Of a DNA stretch of 64,000 nucleotides, positions 17,107-25,896 are shown one piece after another. The stretch is taken from positions 2,294,001-2,358,000 of the forward strand of contig UYIL01000003.1 in the NCBI GenBank assembly GCA_900618065.1. The letters run 5' to 3'. This DNA is from Streptococcus thermophilus (GTDB taxonomy: Bacteria > Actinomycetota > Actinomycetes > Mycobacteriales > Mycobacteriaceae). The position numbers and the translations under genes were made by a program. Below the pieces are notes generated by a model. That model had not been told where the DNA came from. It saw only the letters and a list, made by a program, of their open reading frames with translations, and did not search any database. Within the stretch, counting starts at the first letter, position 1. Every line of letters begins with the position of its first letter.

Positions 17107-18498
17107 ATGAGCACTCCCCAGGATTCCCTCCGCGTCGCCGTCGTCGGCTCCGGCCCGGCCGGTATCTACGCCTCCGACCTGCTGATCAAGTCTGACCTCG
17201 CCCAGTCCGGCGTGGACGTGAAGGTGGACATCTTTGAGCGCATGCCGGCACCGTTCGGCCTGATCCGTTACGGCGTGGCGCCGGACCACCCGCGCATCAA
17301 GGGCATTATCAAGTCCCTGCACAACGTGATGGACAAACCGGAGATCCGCCTGCTGGGCAATGTCGACGTGGGCACCGACATCACTGTTGAGGAGCTGCAG
17401 GAGTACTACGACGCCGTCATCTTCGCCACCGGCGCCGTCGCCGACCGTGACCTGAACATCCCGGGCGCGGAGCTCGACGGCCACCACGGCGCGGCCGAGT
17501 TCGTCGGCTTCTACGACGGCAACCCGGGCTTCACCCGCGACTGGGACCTGACGGCTGAGAAGATCGCGGTTGTCGGCGTGGGCAACGTGGCCCTCGACAT
17601 TGCGCGCGTGCTGGCCAAGACGGCTGATGAGCTCCACGTCACCGAGATCCCCGACAACGTCTACGAGAACTTGGGCAAGTCAGCCGCGAAGGAGATTCAC
17701 ATCTTCGGCCGCCGCGGCCCGGCGCAGGCGAAGTTCAGCCCGCTGGAGCTCAAGGAGCTGGACCACTCCCCCACCATCGAGGTCATTGTGGACCCGGAGG
17801 ACATCGATTACGACGAAGCATCGGAGCAGGCCCGCCGCGACTCCAAGTCCGTCGACCTGATCTGCCAAACCCTCGAGGGCTACGCGATGCGCGACCCGAA
17901 GGGTGCCCCGCACAAGCTGTTCATCCACTTCTTCGAGTCCCCGGTTGAGATCATCGGTGAGAACGGCAAGGTCACAGGTTTTGTCACCGAGCGCACGGAG
18001 CTCGACGGTAACGGCGGCGTGACCACCACCGGCCAGACCACCACCTGGGATGTTCAGGCGGTCTACCGCGCGGTCGGCTACCGTTCCGACGCTGTCAACG
18101 GTGTCCCCTTCGATGACTACAAGGCCGTCATCCCCAACGACGAGGGCCACGTGCTTACCGAGTTCGGCGGCGACATTGTCCCCGGCCTGTACGCCACCGG
18201 TTGGATCAAGCGCGGCCCCGTCGGGTTGATCGGCAACACCAAGTCCGACGCCAAAGACACCACCACAATGCTTATCGACGACTTCCGCAACGGCACCCTG
18301 GAGTTGACCGACAAGCGCGACCCCCACGACATCCTGGACCTCCTCGCCTCCAAGGGCGTCAACCCCACTACCTGGGAGGGCTGGCACAACCTCGACGCCC
18401 ATGAGCGCGCCCTCGGCGAGGCCGAAGGCCGCGAGCGCAAAAAGGTCGTCGAATGGAACGACATGGTCACCGCGTCGCACCCAGAGTACGAGATTTAG
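17107..18498 (+). CDS. fprA: Ferredoxin/adrenodoxin-type NADP+ reductase
   Basis: 463 residues, a FprA-type flavoprotein that moves electrons between NADPH and ferredoxin. The FAD-binding GxGxxG motif is at the N-terminus (VAVVGSGPAGIYASDLL), followed by ERMPAPFGLIRYGVAPDHP, an NADP-binding GVGNVALDIARVLA, and the C-terminal FAD segment GLYATGWIKRGPVGLIGNTK. The length is typical. The 3' end matters for the accessory region downstream: about 300 bp of it are repeated at 19307-19613 (near-identical) and, in degraded form, at 19935-20320. A terminator follows the stop. Confidence 0.96.
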   Translation: MSTPQDSLRVAVVGSGPAGIYASDLLIKSDLAQSGVDVKVDIFERMPAPFGLIRYGVAPDHPRIKGIIKSLHNVMDKPEIRLLGNVDVGTDITVEELQEYYDAVIFATGAVADRDLNIPGAELDGHHGAAEFVGFYDGNPGFTRDWDLTAEKIAVVGVGNVALDIARVLAKTADELHVTEIPDNVYENLGKSAAKEIHIFGRRGPAQAKFSPLELKELDHSPTIEVIVDPEDIDYDEASEQARRDSKSVDLICQTLEGYAMRDPKGAPHKLFIHFFESPVEIIGENGKVTGFVTERTELDGNGGVTTTGQTTTWDVQAVYRAVGYRSDAVNGVPFDDYKAVIPNDEGHVLTEFGGDIVPGLYATGWIKRGPVGLIGNTKSDAKDTTTMLIDDFRNGTLELTDKRDPHDILDLLASKGVNPTTWEGWHNLDAHERALGEAEGRERKKVVEWNDMVTASHPEYEI

Positions 18499-18521
18499 GG
18501 GACTACACCGCAACTCTCTGC

Positions 18522-18552
18522 AGTGGGGCCACGTGACGTGACCCCACTTTCT
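18522..18552 (+). terminator. fprA terminator
   Basis: GTGGGGccACG / CGTgaCCCCAC stem (18523-18547) followed by TTTCTT. A related hairpin follows the first fprA copy. Confidence 0.7.
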
Positions 18553-18607
18553 TCCGTCCAGCGCCCACCCGATCTCAGCTAAAGTCAGTGATAACAGGGG
18601 GTAAAAC

Positions 18608-18934
18608 GTGGACCAAATAGATATTTGGCTGCGGGCAGGACAGCTGCTCGTGGCTTTCCTGGGCTTCTTAGGACTAATTTTGACAATTCACCAAAAGACG
18701 GTGAGCGACGCTCGCGCCGAATGGTGGAAACGCTACACGTGGGCAACCGACCTGATTCGCGAGAAAGATGACCAATCGTTCCAGCTAGGCATGTTCCATC
18801 TGAACATCTTGGTCGAGAGCCCGCTGACGACGCGCACGGAAAAGAAAATCATCCAGGAGCTAGCCATTGCCGGGTCAAACAACGATAATGGGGGCACCGA
18901 CAAGGAGGCCGATGATGACTTCGAAAATGACTAA
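18608..18934 (+). CDS. Small membrane-anchored protein of unknown function
   Basis: 108 residues starting with GTG at 18608, with AGGGGG 6 bp upstream. One N-terminal membrane helix (QLLVAFLGFLGLILTIH, about residues 12-28) is followed by a cytosolic segment (DARAEWWKRYTWATDLI) and a strongly acidic tail. I do not recognise a family by name; small proteins with a helix followed by an 'ARAEWWKR' segment do occur in actinobacteria. It overlaps the next small gene by 20 bp. The pair lies between intact fprA and the first fprA 3' copy, so it looks like a cassette brought in with that duplication. Confidence 0.6.
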   Translation: MDQIDIWLRAGQLLVAFLGFLGLILTIHQKTVSDARAEWWKRYTWATDLIREKDDQSFQLGMFHLNILVESPLTTRTEKKIIQELAIAGSNNDNGGTDKEADDDFEND

Positions 18935-19103
18935 GGTAGATCGGCAGCGAGAGTGGGCGAAGCTCGCGGTTAAGGCGAGTCAGCAAACCGGCGAGCCTCT
19001 TCCCAGCGATTTTTACGAGCGCACGGGATTGCAAAATCCTGATCGGAAACCGGTTCGTAAGCGCGTCTCGCGCCAGTTCAGTAATCGGTCGCGTGGACAG
19101 TGA
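18915..19103 (+). CDS. Small basic protein, partner of the preceding gene
   Basis: 62 residues, rich in Lys and Arg (net basic), from the ATG at 18915 with GGAGG 6 bp upstream; an ATG at 18912 directly precedes it. The start lies inside the end of the 18608-18934 gene in another frame, so the two are coupled. No domain is recognised. An acidic membrane protein paired with a small basic protein could be a toxin-antitoxin or interaction pair, but nothing in the sequence proves this. About 200 bp after it, the duplicated fprA 3' end begins. Confidence 0.5.
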   Translation: MTSKMTKVDRQREWAKLAVKASQQTGEPLPSDFYERTGLQNPDRKPVRKRVSRQFSNRSRGQ

Positions 19104-19306
19104 GTACCGTTGATCAGCGCCGGGTGTGCTGTTGATCAACGCTGAGCTAGTGGTTAGTGGTTTTCTCCCAACCGCATGCTTCGACGGTCCTACGCAGAGG
19201 TTGTTTCTAGCCAGCTGCGCCAAAAACGATTCATATGCGGGATCGCGCAATCAAGCAACAGAACCAACTGATGCAGGGACGGGGCGGTGAAGTCACTCTA
19301 TTCGTC

Positions 19307-19613
19307 CGCCACCGGCTGGTTCAAGAGGGGTCCCGTCGGGTTGATCGGCAACACCAAGTCCGACGCCAAAGACACCACCACAATGCTTATCGACGACTTC
19401 CGCAACGGCACCCTGGAGTTGACCGACAAGCGCGACCCCCACGACATCCTGGACCTCCTCGCCTCCAAGGGCGTCAACCCCACTACCTGGGAGGGCTGGC
19501 ACAACCTCGACGCCCACGAACGCGCCCTCGGCGAGGCCGAAGGCCGCGAGCGCAAAAAGGTCGTCGAGTGGAACGACATGGTCACCGCGTCGCACCCGGA
19601 GTACGAGATTTAG
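19307..19613 (+). pseudogene. Duplicated 3' end of fprA (copy 1, near-identical)
   Basis: Matches fprA 18192-18498 without gaps (constant offset 1115) through the stop codon. I count about a dozen differences, mostly in the first 30 bp and otherwise silent. It encodes the last ~100 residues of FprA, lacks the FAD and NADP N-terminal domains, and is followed by a terminator hairpin resembling that of fprA. It is a recent partial duplication that carries one copy of the 11-mer GCTTATCGACG. It has no start or function of its own. Confidence 0.92.
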
Positions 19614-19934
19614 GGGGTTGCCACCCGGCAGCTGGCTTTCGGGGGTCACGGTGACGTGACCCCCCCCTTTCTCTTGCGACTAGATAGTTAAACGGTCATG
19701 TTTTTCAAGCCAGGTCGAGCCCTGTAAAGAGATCCAGCCCACTCTTCCAACGAGGAAGGCGGGCTGAACGATTGCTTTAATCATATCAGACAAGCGGTTC
19801 AGTCTCGCGCAGCGCCGCCTGATCATCCTTCCAAAACCACCCGGTGCGCCCCGAACGCAGTATCCAGCACCAAAACTCGAGAGCCATCTGGGGTGTGAGC
19901 CCGCGGTTGGGGGCGAGTTCGTGAGCGTCGCCGC
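19614..19934 (+). other. Spacer between the two fprA 3' copies
   Basis: No gene seen. It holds the terminator after copy 1 (gggggtcac / gtgaccccc, 19641-19664, then TTTCTC) and a second hairpin (agccc..cttcc / ggaaggcgggct, about 19735-19766). The part from about 19820 may be a heavily decayed further piece of fprA, but the similarity is too weak to claim. Confidence 0.6.
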
Positions 19935-20320
19935 TTCCCCCCGACAACTATTAGGCCGTCATCCTCAACGGCGAGGGCCACGTGCTCACAAATTTCGGCA
20001 GTGACATCGTCCCCGGCCTGTACGCCACCGGCTGGATCAAGCGCGGCCCCGTTGGGCTGATCGGCAACACCAAGTCCGACGCCAAAGACACCACCACAAT
20101 GCTTATCGGAGACTTCCGCAACGGCTCCCTGGAGTTGACCGACAAGCGCGACCCCCAAGACACCCTGGACCTCCTCGCCTCCAAGGGCATCCATCCCCAC
20201 CACGTGGGAGGACTGGCACAACCTCGACGCCCATGAGCGCGCCCTCGGCGAGGCCGAAGGCCGCGAACGCAAAAAGGTCGTTGAATGCAACGCCGCGGTC
20301 GCCGCGTCGCAATAACCCAG
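19935..20320 (+). pseudogene. Duplicated 3' end of fprA (copy 2, degraded)
   Basis: Corresponds to fprA from about 18103 to near its end (offset 1831 at ggccgtcat). The frame is interrupted by an in-frame TAG near the start (19952-19954) and by a one-base insertion about 20190, after which the product changes frame (KGIHPHHVGGLAQ). It still encodes GLYATGWIKRGPVGLIGNTK exactly. It is more diverged than copy 1, so it is probably an older duplication. The toxin-antitoxin pair begins 130 bp downstream. Confidence 0.9.
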
Positions 20321-20334
20321 ATGTAAGCGCATGT

Positions 20335-20387
20335 CCGCTTTCGATCAACCATCGAAAACCCAGCATTTCACATATAAACGAAAGCGG
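20335..20387. promoter_or_regulatory. Inverted repeat upstream of the HTH/PIN operon
   Basis: 9-bp arms ccgctttcg (20335-20343) and cgaaagcgg (20379-20387) surround an AT-rich stretch some 65-115 bp before the antitoxin start. The position suits autoregulation by the HTH protein, but binding is inferred. Confidence 0.4.
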
Positions 20388-20450
20388 CATTGCGGTTGCA
20401 GGTGTAAGCTTGTACCCTTAGCCCAATAACAAAAACGAAAGGGATTAAAG

Positions 20451-20891
20451 ATGTCCGCCACAATTGCACGCACAGCTTCGATCTCCCTGACGGACGAGGT
20501 TCAAGAAGCTTTCCAATCGCTCGATATCCCGCACAACTCGGAGGTAGCACTGCGCAATGAGAATGGAGGGATAGTCGCCCTCCCGAAGGAAGTCCAAGAA
20601 ACGGTTCTAGAGGCGCTCCACTTTCTTATCCATAATGGTGAAGTAGCAATCACCCGGATGCCAGATGAGCTTTCCAGCAGTACAGCTGCAGATATTCTCG
20701 GGGTATCCCGCCCCACGATTATGAAGTGGGCTAAAGAAGGGAAGATCAAGAGCTTCAAGGTCGGAACACACACCCGCTTCAGGCGCGATGAAGTACTTGA
20801 ACTCAAGCGTCTCCGCGCCAAGAAGCGCAGTGATGCATTCGATGAACTGCGCCAGTTCGAATTGGAACACTTCGGACCGCTCGCCGACTAA
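20451..20891 (+). CDS. HTH (excisionase-type) antitoxin
   Basis: 146 residues. A helix-turn-helix of the excisionase/MerR-like HTH_17 type is clear: SSSTAADILGVSRPTIMKWA then EGKIKSFKVGTHTRFRRDEV (about residues 78-115). The N-terminus (ASISLTDEVQEAFQSL) is helical and the C-terminus charged. The start has GAAAGGGA upstream. The gene is followed after 40 bp by a PIN-domain gene. This order, HTH_17 antitoxin then PIN toxin, is a recurrent type II toxin-antitoxin arrangement. It should bind its own promoter and neutralise the PIN protein. Confidence 0.82.
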   Translation: MSATIARTASISLTDEVQEAFQSLDIPHNSEVALRNENGGIVALPKEVQETVLEALHFLIHNGEVAITRMPDELSSSTAADILGVSRPTIMKWAKEGKIKSFKVGTHTRFRRDEVLELKRLRAKKRSDAFDELRQFELEHFGPLAD

Positions 20892-20931
20892 GGTACCGAT
20901 ACTTAGTCCGATCTAAGCGAGGGGGTTAACC

Positions 20932-21510
20932 GTGACGCAAAGGGTCCTAATCGATGCCAATGTGATTTCGAGTAGGACTCTTTCTGATTGGCTCTTTCAC
21001 CTTCAGCGATGCAACGAGGGTATGTTCAGTCTCTTCTGGTCACTGGACATCCAAGCTGAGGCAGTAAGGGTCATGCGCCGGCGATTCCCTAAGATGGCAG
21101 GCGAGGTAGTGGAGAAGCGCTTCAAGATGATGGAACACGTCATCGGCGAGAAAGTGACCTTCCCCGACGGCGACTACGGATTCACCGGCTCGGACGAAGG
21201 GGACTTTCACGTTCATGCCGCTGCCGTATACGGCGAGGCCGACTACCTATTGACCTTCAATTCGCCCAGCGATTTTACAACCGATCCTGCAACAGAGCCG
21301 TACGAGATTATTTCGCCAGACGAATTCTTGGTCTTGGTTGCAGATTCGGATGCCGGCAGCTTCCGGCGGGCGACTAGGGAGCAAAGGGAGTACTTTTCCA
21401 AGGCTGGACGTCTCCAAAGCTCCATTACGGATGGACTCGAGAAAGCGGGCTGCCCAGTTTTCGCCGCGCGAGTGAAGACTGAACTGAGCCAGCTCGCTCT
21501 TAATACATAG
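20932..21510 (+). CDS. PIN-domain toxin (putative ribonuclease)
   Basis: 192 residues from a GTG at 20932 with AGGGGG upstream. PIN hallmarks are present: VLIDANVI at the N-terminus (catalytic Asp8), a middle Glu/Asp region, and the C-terminal GDFHVHAAAVYGEADYLLTFN, which supplies the remaining acidic residues and the threonine before Asn. PIN toxins of this type (VapC superfamily) cut RNA with a metal-dependent active site. The C-terminal extension of about 55 residues is helical and not assigned. It forms an operon with the HTH antitoxin and is closed by a strong terminator. It sits beside the fprA duplications, a typical place for mobile small modules. Confidence 0.82.
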   Translation: MTQRVLIDANVISSRTLSDWLFHLQRCNEGMFSLFWSLDIQAEAVRVMRRRFPKMAGEVVEKRFKMMEHVIGEKVTFPDGDYGFTGSDEGDFHVHAAAVYGEADYLLTFNSPSDFTTDPATEPYEIISPDEFLVLVADSDAGSFRRATREQREYFSKAGRLQSSITDGLEKAGCPVFAARVKTELSQLALNT

Positions 21511-21600
21511 GCAAGAGCATAGGTTGTCGAATGCGGCGATAAGGCCTCCGCGTCACTCGATGTGTACGCGAACTAATACACCGAGGTAGGAACCGCTAAA

Positions 21601-21632
21601 GGAGCCGACCCCGCCGGGGTCGGCTCCTTTTT
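21601..21632 (+). terminator. Terminator of the HTH/PIN operon
   Basis: Perfect 12-bp stem ggagccgacccc / ggggtcggctcc with a 3-nt loop, then TTTTT. Confidence 0.9.
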
Positions 21633-21675
21633 CCTGTCGCAAGGCAGAGTTAGGCCCAAGTAGTCCTAAACAGAC

Positions 21676-22848
21676 TTAGAAGCCGAAGAAGCTGCGGATG
21701 CTGCGCCACAGGCGTGCGAAAATGCTTTCGCCGTTGCTCATCTCGGAGCTCCGGTTCCTGCTCTTCTCGGCCGACTTGTCCTTCTTGGACCGCTTATCCT
21801 TGACTTCGGGGGCGGACTGCCTGGAGCTGGGCTGAGCCTCCGGGGTGCCGTTGTTCTTTGGCGCCTCCTTCGACGTAGGTGCTGGCGGAATTGCCCCAGG
21901 CTCGACCTCGGGGGTGTTCTTTTTCGATGCAGGGGTGTCGGTCTCGGGGGCTGGTGGTACCGCTCCCTTGTCGGCGGGTGCTCGACCGGCGGCGCCGATG
22001 TGTGGGGAGTAGTTGTAGTCGTGGAAGATGATTTCGTCGGCACGCGCATTCGTGTGCTCGCGCTTGTTGGCGCTTGTCGTCCACAAGTTGATGCGCAGCT
22101 GCTGGGTGCCGGTGTCGCGGGGGATGCGGTGGGTAGCGGTGACGTCGGAAAGCACGCGGCCCTGCTTCGTCTTCGTGACCACACGCAGGTAGTCCTTCTC
22201 CCACTCAGCAGTCGTCTGCAGAGTCTGGTGACCGGCCGGGATCTCGAACTCAGCGGGATTAAAACGGTCCGGCTTCTGAGGAGTATCCGGGTAGTAAGTC
22301 ACACCACCATGCGGAAGAGCACGCTCAACCTTGCCCCACCGGCTGATCTCGATGAAATCGATCTCGGTAGACCCGTGAGAGTTCTCGTGCACCTCCTCGA
22401 ACGTGTTCAGCTCCAGCTCCGCCATGTCATACGGGAAGATGCCCAGCACATTGTGCGGATCCATCCGGTTGAAATCTGCCGAGTACTCAAAGGTGTAGGT
22501 GCCGTAACCGGTGGAGTCGACGGCGTTGATCTCCACGGCGCCACGGATTCCCTCGTTACGGATCTTCAGGTCGCCGTTGGGCAGAACCTTTGCTCCGTTG
22601 ATCCATTTTGAGCGGTTGTCAGCGGGGTCCTCGGCTTGCGGTCCGCCGAAGTCGAGCTTGCCTTCGGTCTGGCGGACGGCCCACTGGCAACCGCTCCAGT
22701 TGAACGTCGGGAAATCGTAGTCGGTACTGAAACGCTCGCCAGTGCGCTGAATGTGCTGCGGAACATCAGTCTGGGCCTGGGCCGGGGATACAGACAGGGG
22801 CGCAATGAACGCGGCCACCACGGTCAGGAAAACTACCTGCTTTTTCAT
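21676..22848 (-). CDS. Secreted protein with a GH16-like fold
   Basis: 390 residues from the ATG at 22848 (an in-frame GTG at 22863 is possible). A Sec signal peptide ends near AQA. The next 240 residues look like a concanavalin-type beta-sandwich: YGTYTFEYSADFNRMDPHN, then EIDFIEISRWG (about residues 165-175). That fits the GH16 catalytic pattern E-x-D-x(1,2)-E, with WTTSANKREHTNARADEIIF downstream. A disordered Pro-, Lys- and Ser-rich linker of about 90 residues ends in an amphipathic tail (FARLWRSIRSFFGF). No LPxTG motif. It lies downstream of two surface-protein genes and a sortase on the same strand. The substrate is unknown, and GH16 membership needs a profile search. Confidence 0.6.
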   Translation of the reverse strand: MKKQVVFLTVVAAFIAPLSVSPAQAQTDVPQHIQRTGERFSTDYDFPTFNWSGCQWAVRQTEGKLDFGGPQAEDPADNRSKWINGAKVLPNGDLKIRNEGIRGAVEINAVDSTGYGTYTFEYSADFNRMDPHNVLGIFPYDMAELELNTFEEVHENSHGSTEIDFIEISRWGKVERALPHGGVTYYPDTPQKPDRFNPAEFEIPAGHQTLQTTAEWEKDYLRVVTKTKQGRVLSDVTATHRIPRDTGTQQLRINLWTTSANKREHTNARADEIIFHDYNYSPHIGAAGRAPADKGAVPPAPETDTPASKKNTPEVEPGAIPPAPTSKEAPKNNGTPEAQPSSRQSAPEVKDKRSKKDKSAEKSRNRSSEMSNGESIFARLWRSIRSFFGF

Positions 22849-23144
22849 GTTCTCTTTCTTCACACGTCAGACCTTCACACCCGGGAGAACTGGTTGAGCT
22901 GTCCCCCTGCAGTGACCACCTCGGGATGAAACCTTAATCCCTCTCAGGAAGACTATCTTTCTTAAGCCACCCGGTCCACTACGCGGTTTGACCTGCCGTA
23001 ACACGATTTTCCTGCAGGTAGAACGCCGAGAGAATGGACATCAATGGCTTTCGCGGTGCGCCACGCAACTCGATTTTCGCGCATGAAAAAGCGGGCTGAT
23101 GCGCATCTGCATCAACCCGCTTTCTGTTTGCGAGCGTTTAGCTC
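22849..23144 (-). terminator. Spacer with terminator of the large surface-protein gene
   Basis: On the minus strand agcgggttgatgc / gcatcagcccgct (23090-23102 with 23109-23121) is followed by TTTTT (23086-23090). The rest is the presumed promoter of the GH16-like gene; nothing else is recognised. Confidence 0.7.
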
Positions 23145-25475
23145 TTAGCCGATGAAGTCAGCGACATCGTCGCCCTTCTCAGTCGCACCAGACGGCACAG
23201 ACTGGATCGGCTGGCGGCCTTCACCCGGTGCACCAGGCTGGCCCGGCTGTTCCGGGGTGCCAGGCTGCTGCGCATCAGGCTTGTCGCCCGGCTGGCCTGG
23301 CTTGGGGTTGTCGCCCGGTTGACCCGGCTTAGGGTTGTCGCCCGGCACCGGCGTGTTCGGCGGAGTCGGGTTGGAAGACATGCCCGGGATCTTTCCAGTC
23401 AGCCAGATCAGACCCGGAATCACCGGAATCAGGAGCAGCAGCCACCACAGGCCGCTCCTGTCTTTCTCGACCGGGTTCTTGATCTCGATCTCGTAGCAGT
23501 CTTGGCCCTTGATATTAAGTTTGATTTCTTCGCTGCTCTCTCCGATCTTGTCCCTCGTCTCCTGCTCGGCATCGACTTGGTAGTTGAGCAAGTTCTCCTT
23601 GCCGAACTTGATACCTTTAACCGCCGGCCTTTCTTCGTTCTCCCGGATGGTTGCCTTGGTACCCTCTGGGAGATCCGAGAACTTCACCTCACCATTGTCA
23701 GCAATATCGAGCGTGATCGGCTCGATTTCACCTCGCTTCAGGTTAGCTTCCGCACCGTTAATCTTGATGCGATCAAGTTGCTCCTGCGTGATGTCTTCCG
23801 GGAATTGAAGATCGACGGTAACCGAGAAGTTAGCCTTATCGTCGGCTAGCTGTTTCCTAGCTGCCGCGAGCTCCTCGTCGGACAGCTTGCCCTTACCCTC
23901 TGCGGAAACGACTTCCTTGAAGATGTGGAGCTCACCAGTCTTCGGGGTGCACTCGACCGGGTTGGTCAGAGTGACGGGAACGTTCTTCGTAACATCCTCA
24001 ATAGTGATCTCATTCGAGTCAAGTGCGGTCCCGTTCGAGGCGAATTTCGGTTTACCGAACTTCACGCCCTCTCCAGTAGCGGTAGCCTCTGTGAAACTCA
24101 CTTTGGATCCTTGGGGAAGCTCGTCGTAAGCCTTGACTGTTTGACCGTCCTTCAGCTTCTCAGTGTAGGTAATCCCCGTTTCGGTCTCGGTCGCATCTCC
24201 CCCCTTCTCCGCCTTGGTTTCCGTAAACTCGAACTTCCCGATCGATGATTGCGGTAGATCAATCTTGATCTTTACCTCGTACTCTTGATCATCGAGCGTC
24301 GGGCAATCTCCTGACCAATCTCCTTGCTTAACGACATTCTTGGTCAACTCAAAGCCCGCGCGATCAACACCTTCAATGGAGGCGTTATTAACCTGGACGT
24401 ATTCAAAGGAGTCTTCCGCAGTCTCGCCGAGAACAGTGACTTTATTACCAAAGGTAGACTTTTCGGCGGGGAATTCGTCACCGACGTACTGGGTGCGGTA
24501 CCCGATGCTAACCGGCTGCACGGTCTCACCGTCGGCCTCGGTCTTCCAGCCGCCCTCTGGGCGGGTCACCGTGATTGTTGCGCTTTTATTGTTTGCGTTC
24601 TTGTCAAGTTTGAAGGGAACCTCGTTCCTAACGTAGGAACTGGTGTCATCGAGCTGCTCGGCGACCTGGTAGGCCCAAAAGCTTTGCTCCGCGTACCCGT
24701 AAGTGAATTCACCTTGCGTACCCTCAGTCTCCTCCGACAGAACATCCGTAAGCTCGAACTTCTCCAGGTTTTGAATTTTTCCCCCGGGTACCCAGATTTC
24801 CCACGTAATCTCTACAACTTTTTTACCGTTTTCTACCCGGACCTCGTTTTTCGTCTGGTTCTTCACGACTGACGCGATTGTGCGGCGCGGTTTTTTCGGA
24901 GCGACCCCCGGGGGATTCACGACGTCACCACCCGAGTTGCGGTAGGTAAACGTTACCTGGGTTTCAGCTCCGGCCTCTCCGACCTTTACGGTTGCTTTGT
25001 TGGAAACATCAGACACATCTTCCTTCACAACCGCAGCGAACGACATCTTGCCTTTGATGTCGTATTTGCCCACAAGATTATCTCCGGTGATCGTGCAAGT
25101 TACTACGCTCCCAGCGGGTGAGCACGTTCCGACCTTTGTTCCGCCACTCAGCAGGTCAAAGTTTGAACCGCCCACATTAAAGCTCTCGGGCATATTGATC
25201 GAGAAGGTGTCACCTGGGTCGAACCCTCCTTGAGTAGCAGCCTCGAAATCGAGGTCAACCTGGAGCTTCTTCCCAGGAATTAGCTCATTAGCCTCATTAT
25301 AAGCATCGCCCGTGGCGGTCATGTTGGTCACATTGACTTTTTGCACCTTTGCGTGAGCAGTGGGCACAGTAATGCCACCGAATGCCGCAGCCAAAGCTAC
25401 TGCGATAATGGTCACCAACGCGATAATTGTCTTACGCAAGCCATTCGGGCCTACGAGACTTCGCTGTGTGTCCAT
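23145..25475 (-). CDS. Large surface adhesin-like protein, DUF5979-type domains
   Basis: 776 residues. A long Sec signal peptide (cleavage near AHA, about residue 42) is followed by beta-rich extracellular domains: a collagen-adhesin/SpaA-like N-terminal part (about 43-400), then two repeats of a module seen in corynebacterial surface proteins (DUF5979-like, FELTKNV..., LHIFKEVVSAEG...). The second module matches the single domain of the neighbouring protein. Near residue 675 is a hydrophobic segment (LWWLLLLIPVIPGLIWL), then a Pro/Gly/Gln tail with GDNPKPGQP repeats and a C-terminus ending SGATEKGDDVADFIG. No LPxTG or LAxTG motif is present. The start has AAAGGAG. The conserved tail is shared with 25897-27048 and with the remnant at 28176. 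Confidence 0.75.
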   Translation of the reverse strand: MDTQRSLVGPNGLRKTIIALVTIIAVALAAAFGGITVPTAHAKVQKVNVTNMTATGDAYNEANELIPGKKLQVDLDFEAATQGGFDPGDTFSINMPESFNVGGSNFDLLSGGTKVGTCSPAGSVVTCTITGDNLVGKYDIKGKMSFAAVVKEDVSDVSNKATVKVGEAGAETQVTFTYRNSGGDVVNPPGVAPKKPRRTIASVVKNQTKNEVRVENGKKVVEITWEIWVPGGKIQNLEKFELTDVLSEETEGTQGEFTYGYAEQSFWAYQVAEQLDDTSSYVRNEVPFKLDKNANNKSATITVTRPEGGWKTEADGETVQPVSIGYRTQYVGDEFPAEKSTFGNKVTVLGETAEDSFEYVQVNNASIEGVDRAGFELTKNVVKQGDWSGDCPTLDDQEYEVKIKIDLPQSSIGKFEFTETKAEKGGDATETETGITYTEKLKDGQTVKAYDELPQGSKVSFTEATATGEGVKFGKPKFASNGTALDSNEITIEDVTKNVPVTLTNPVECTPKTGELHIFKEVVSAEGKGKLSDEELAAARKQLADDKANFSVTVDLQFPEDITQEQLDRIKINGAEANLKRGEIEPITLDIADNGEVKFSDLPEGTKATIRENEERPAVKGIKFGKENLLNYQVDAEQETRDKIGESSEEIKLNIKGQDCYEIEIKNPVEKDRSGLWWLLLLIPVIPGLIWLTGKIPGMSSNPTPPNTPVPGDNPKPGQPGDNPKPGQPGDKPDAQQPGTPEQPGQPGAPGEGRQPIQSVPSGATEKGDDVADFIG

Positions 25476-25896
25476 GGATCACTCCTTTAATAGTCGATAT
25501 GTCCTATGCTCTGATCGACATACCGACTCGGGTGACCGGTACGCCAAGAACCTTGCCCGTCTTTTACCAACACCTTTTAAGGTAGTTGACAGAGCACGTT
25601 GAGGATCGTACAGCCCTTTCCGTGGAACGTAAAGTGGAGGGGGAAAAGTTTTTCTTTCAAGCCCGGACTGAGACAGTCTCTGGCGTTTGCGTCATGTATG
25701 GTTTGTCGGCCTGAACAACCCCTCCAGAAGCTACAACGGACAACGGAGCCAACTCACGACGCGGCACATTCCCACTCAGCAAGGACCTTAAAAGAGATAC
25801 GAGCGCTGCGCGGGTCGAGGCCTTTAGAGCAAAACAAAAGACGGGCTGAAGGATCTCTCTCCTTTCAGCCCGCCTCTTACAGCTAGCGACTAACTT
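25476..25896 (-). other. Spacer: terminator of the smaller surface-protein gene and promoter of the larger one
   Basis: About 420 bp without a gene. A terminator for 25897-27048 lies at 25833-25873 (minus-strand stem gggctgaa / ttcagccc, then a T-rich run). The 140 bp nearest the adhesin start resemble the region upstream of the 27048 start, including a shared inverted repeat. Confidence 0.7.
25493..25527 (-). promoter_or_regulatory. Conserved inverted repeat upstream of the large surface-protein gene
   Basis: gtcgatat (25493-25500) and ataccgac (25520-25527) are 19 bp apart and 18 bp before the start codon. The same arms, spacing and position recur at 27066-27100. Likely an operator or 5'-UTR structure shared by the two genes. 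Confidence 0.5.

Noticed and set aside
19823..20332. Minus-strand frame of 169 codons over the fprA copies
   Set aside because: Antisense of degraded fprA sequence, so an artefact.
23145..25475. LPxTG or LAxTG sorting signal in the surface proteins
   Set aside because: Searched the last 120 residues of both proteins; neither motif occurs, and the hydrophobic segment lies before the conserved tail.
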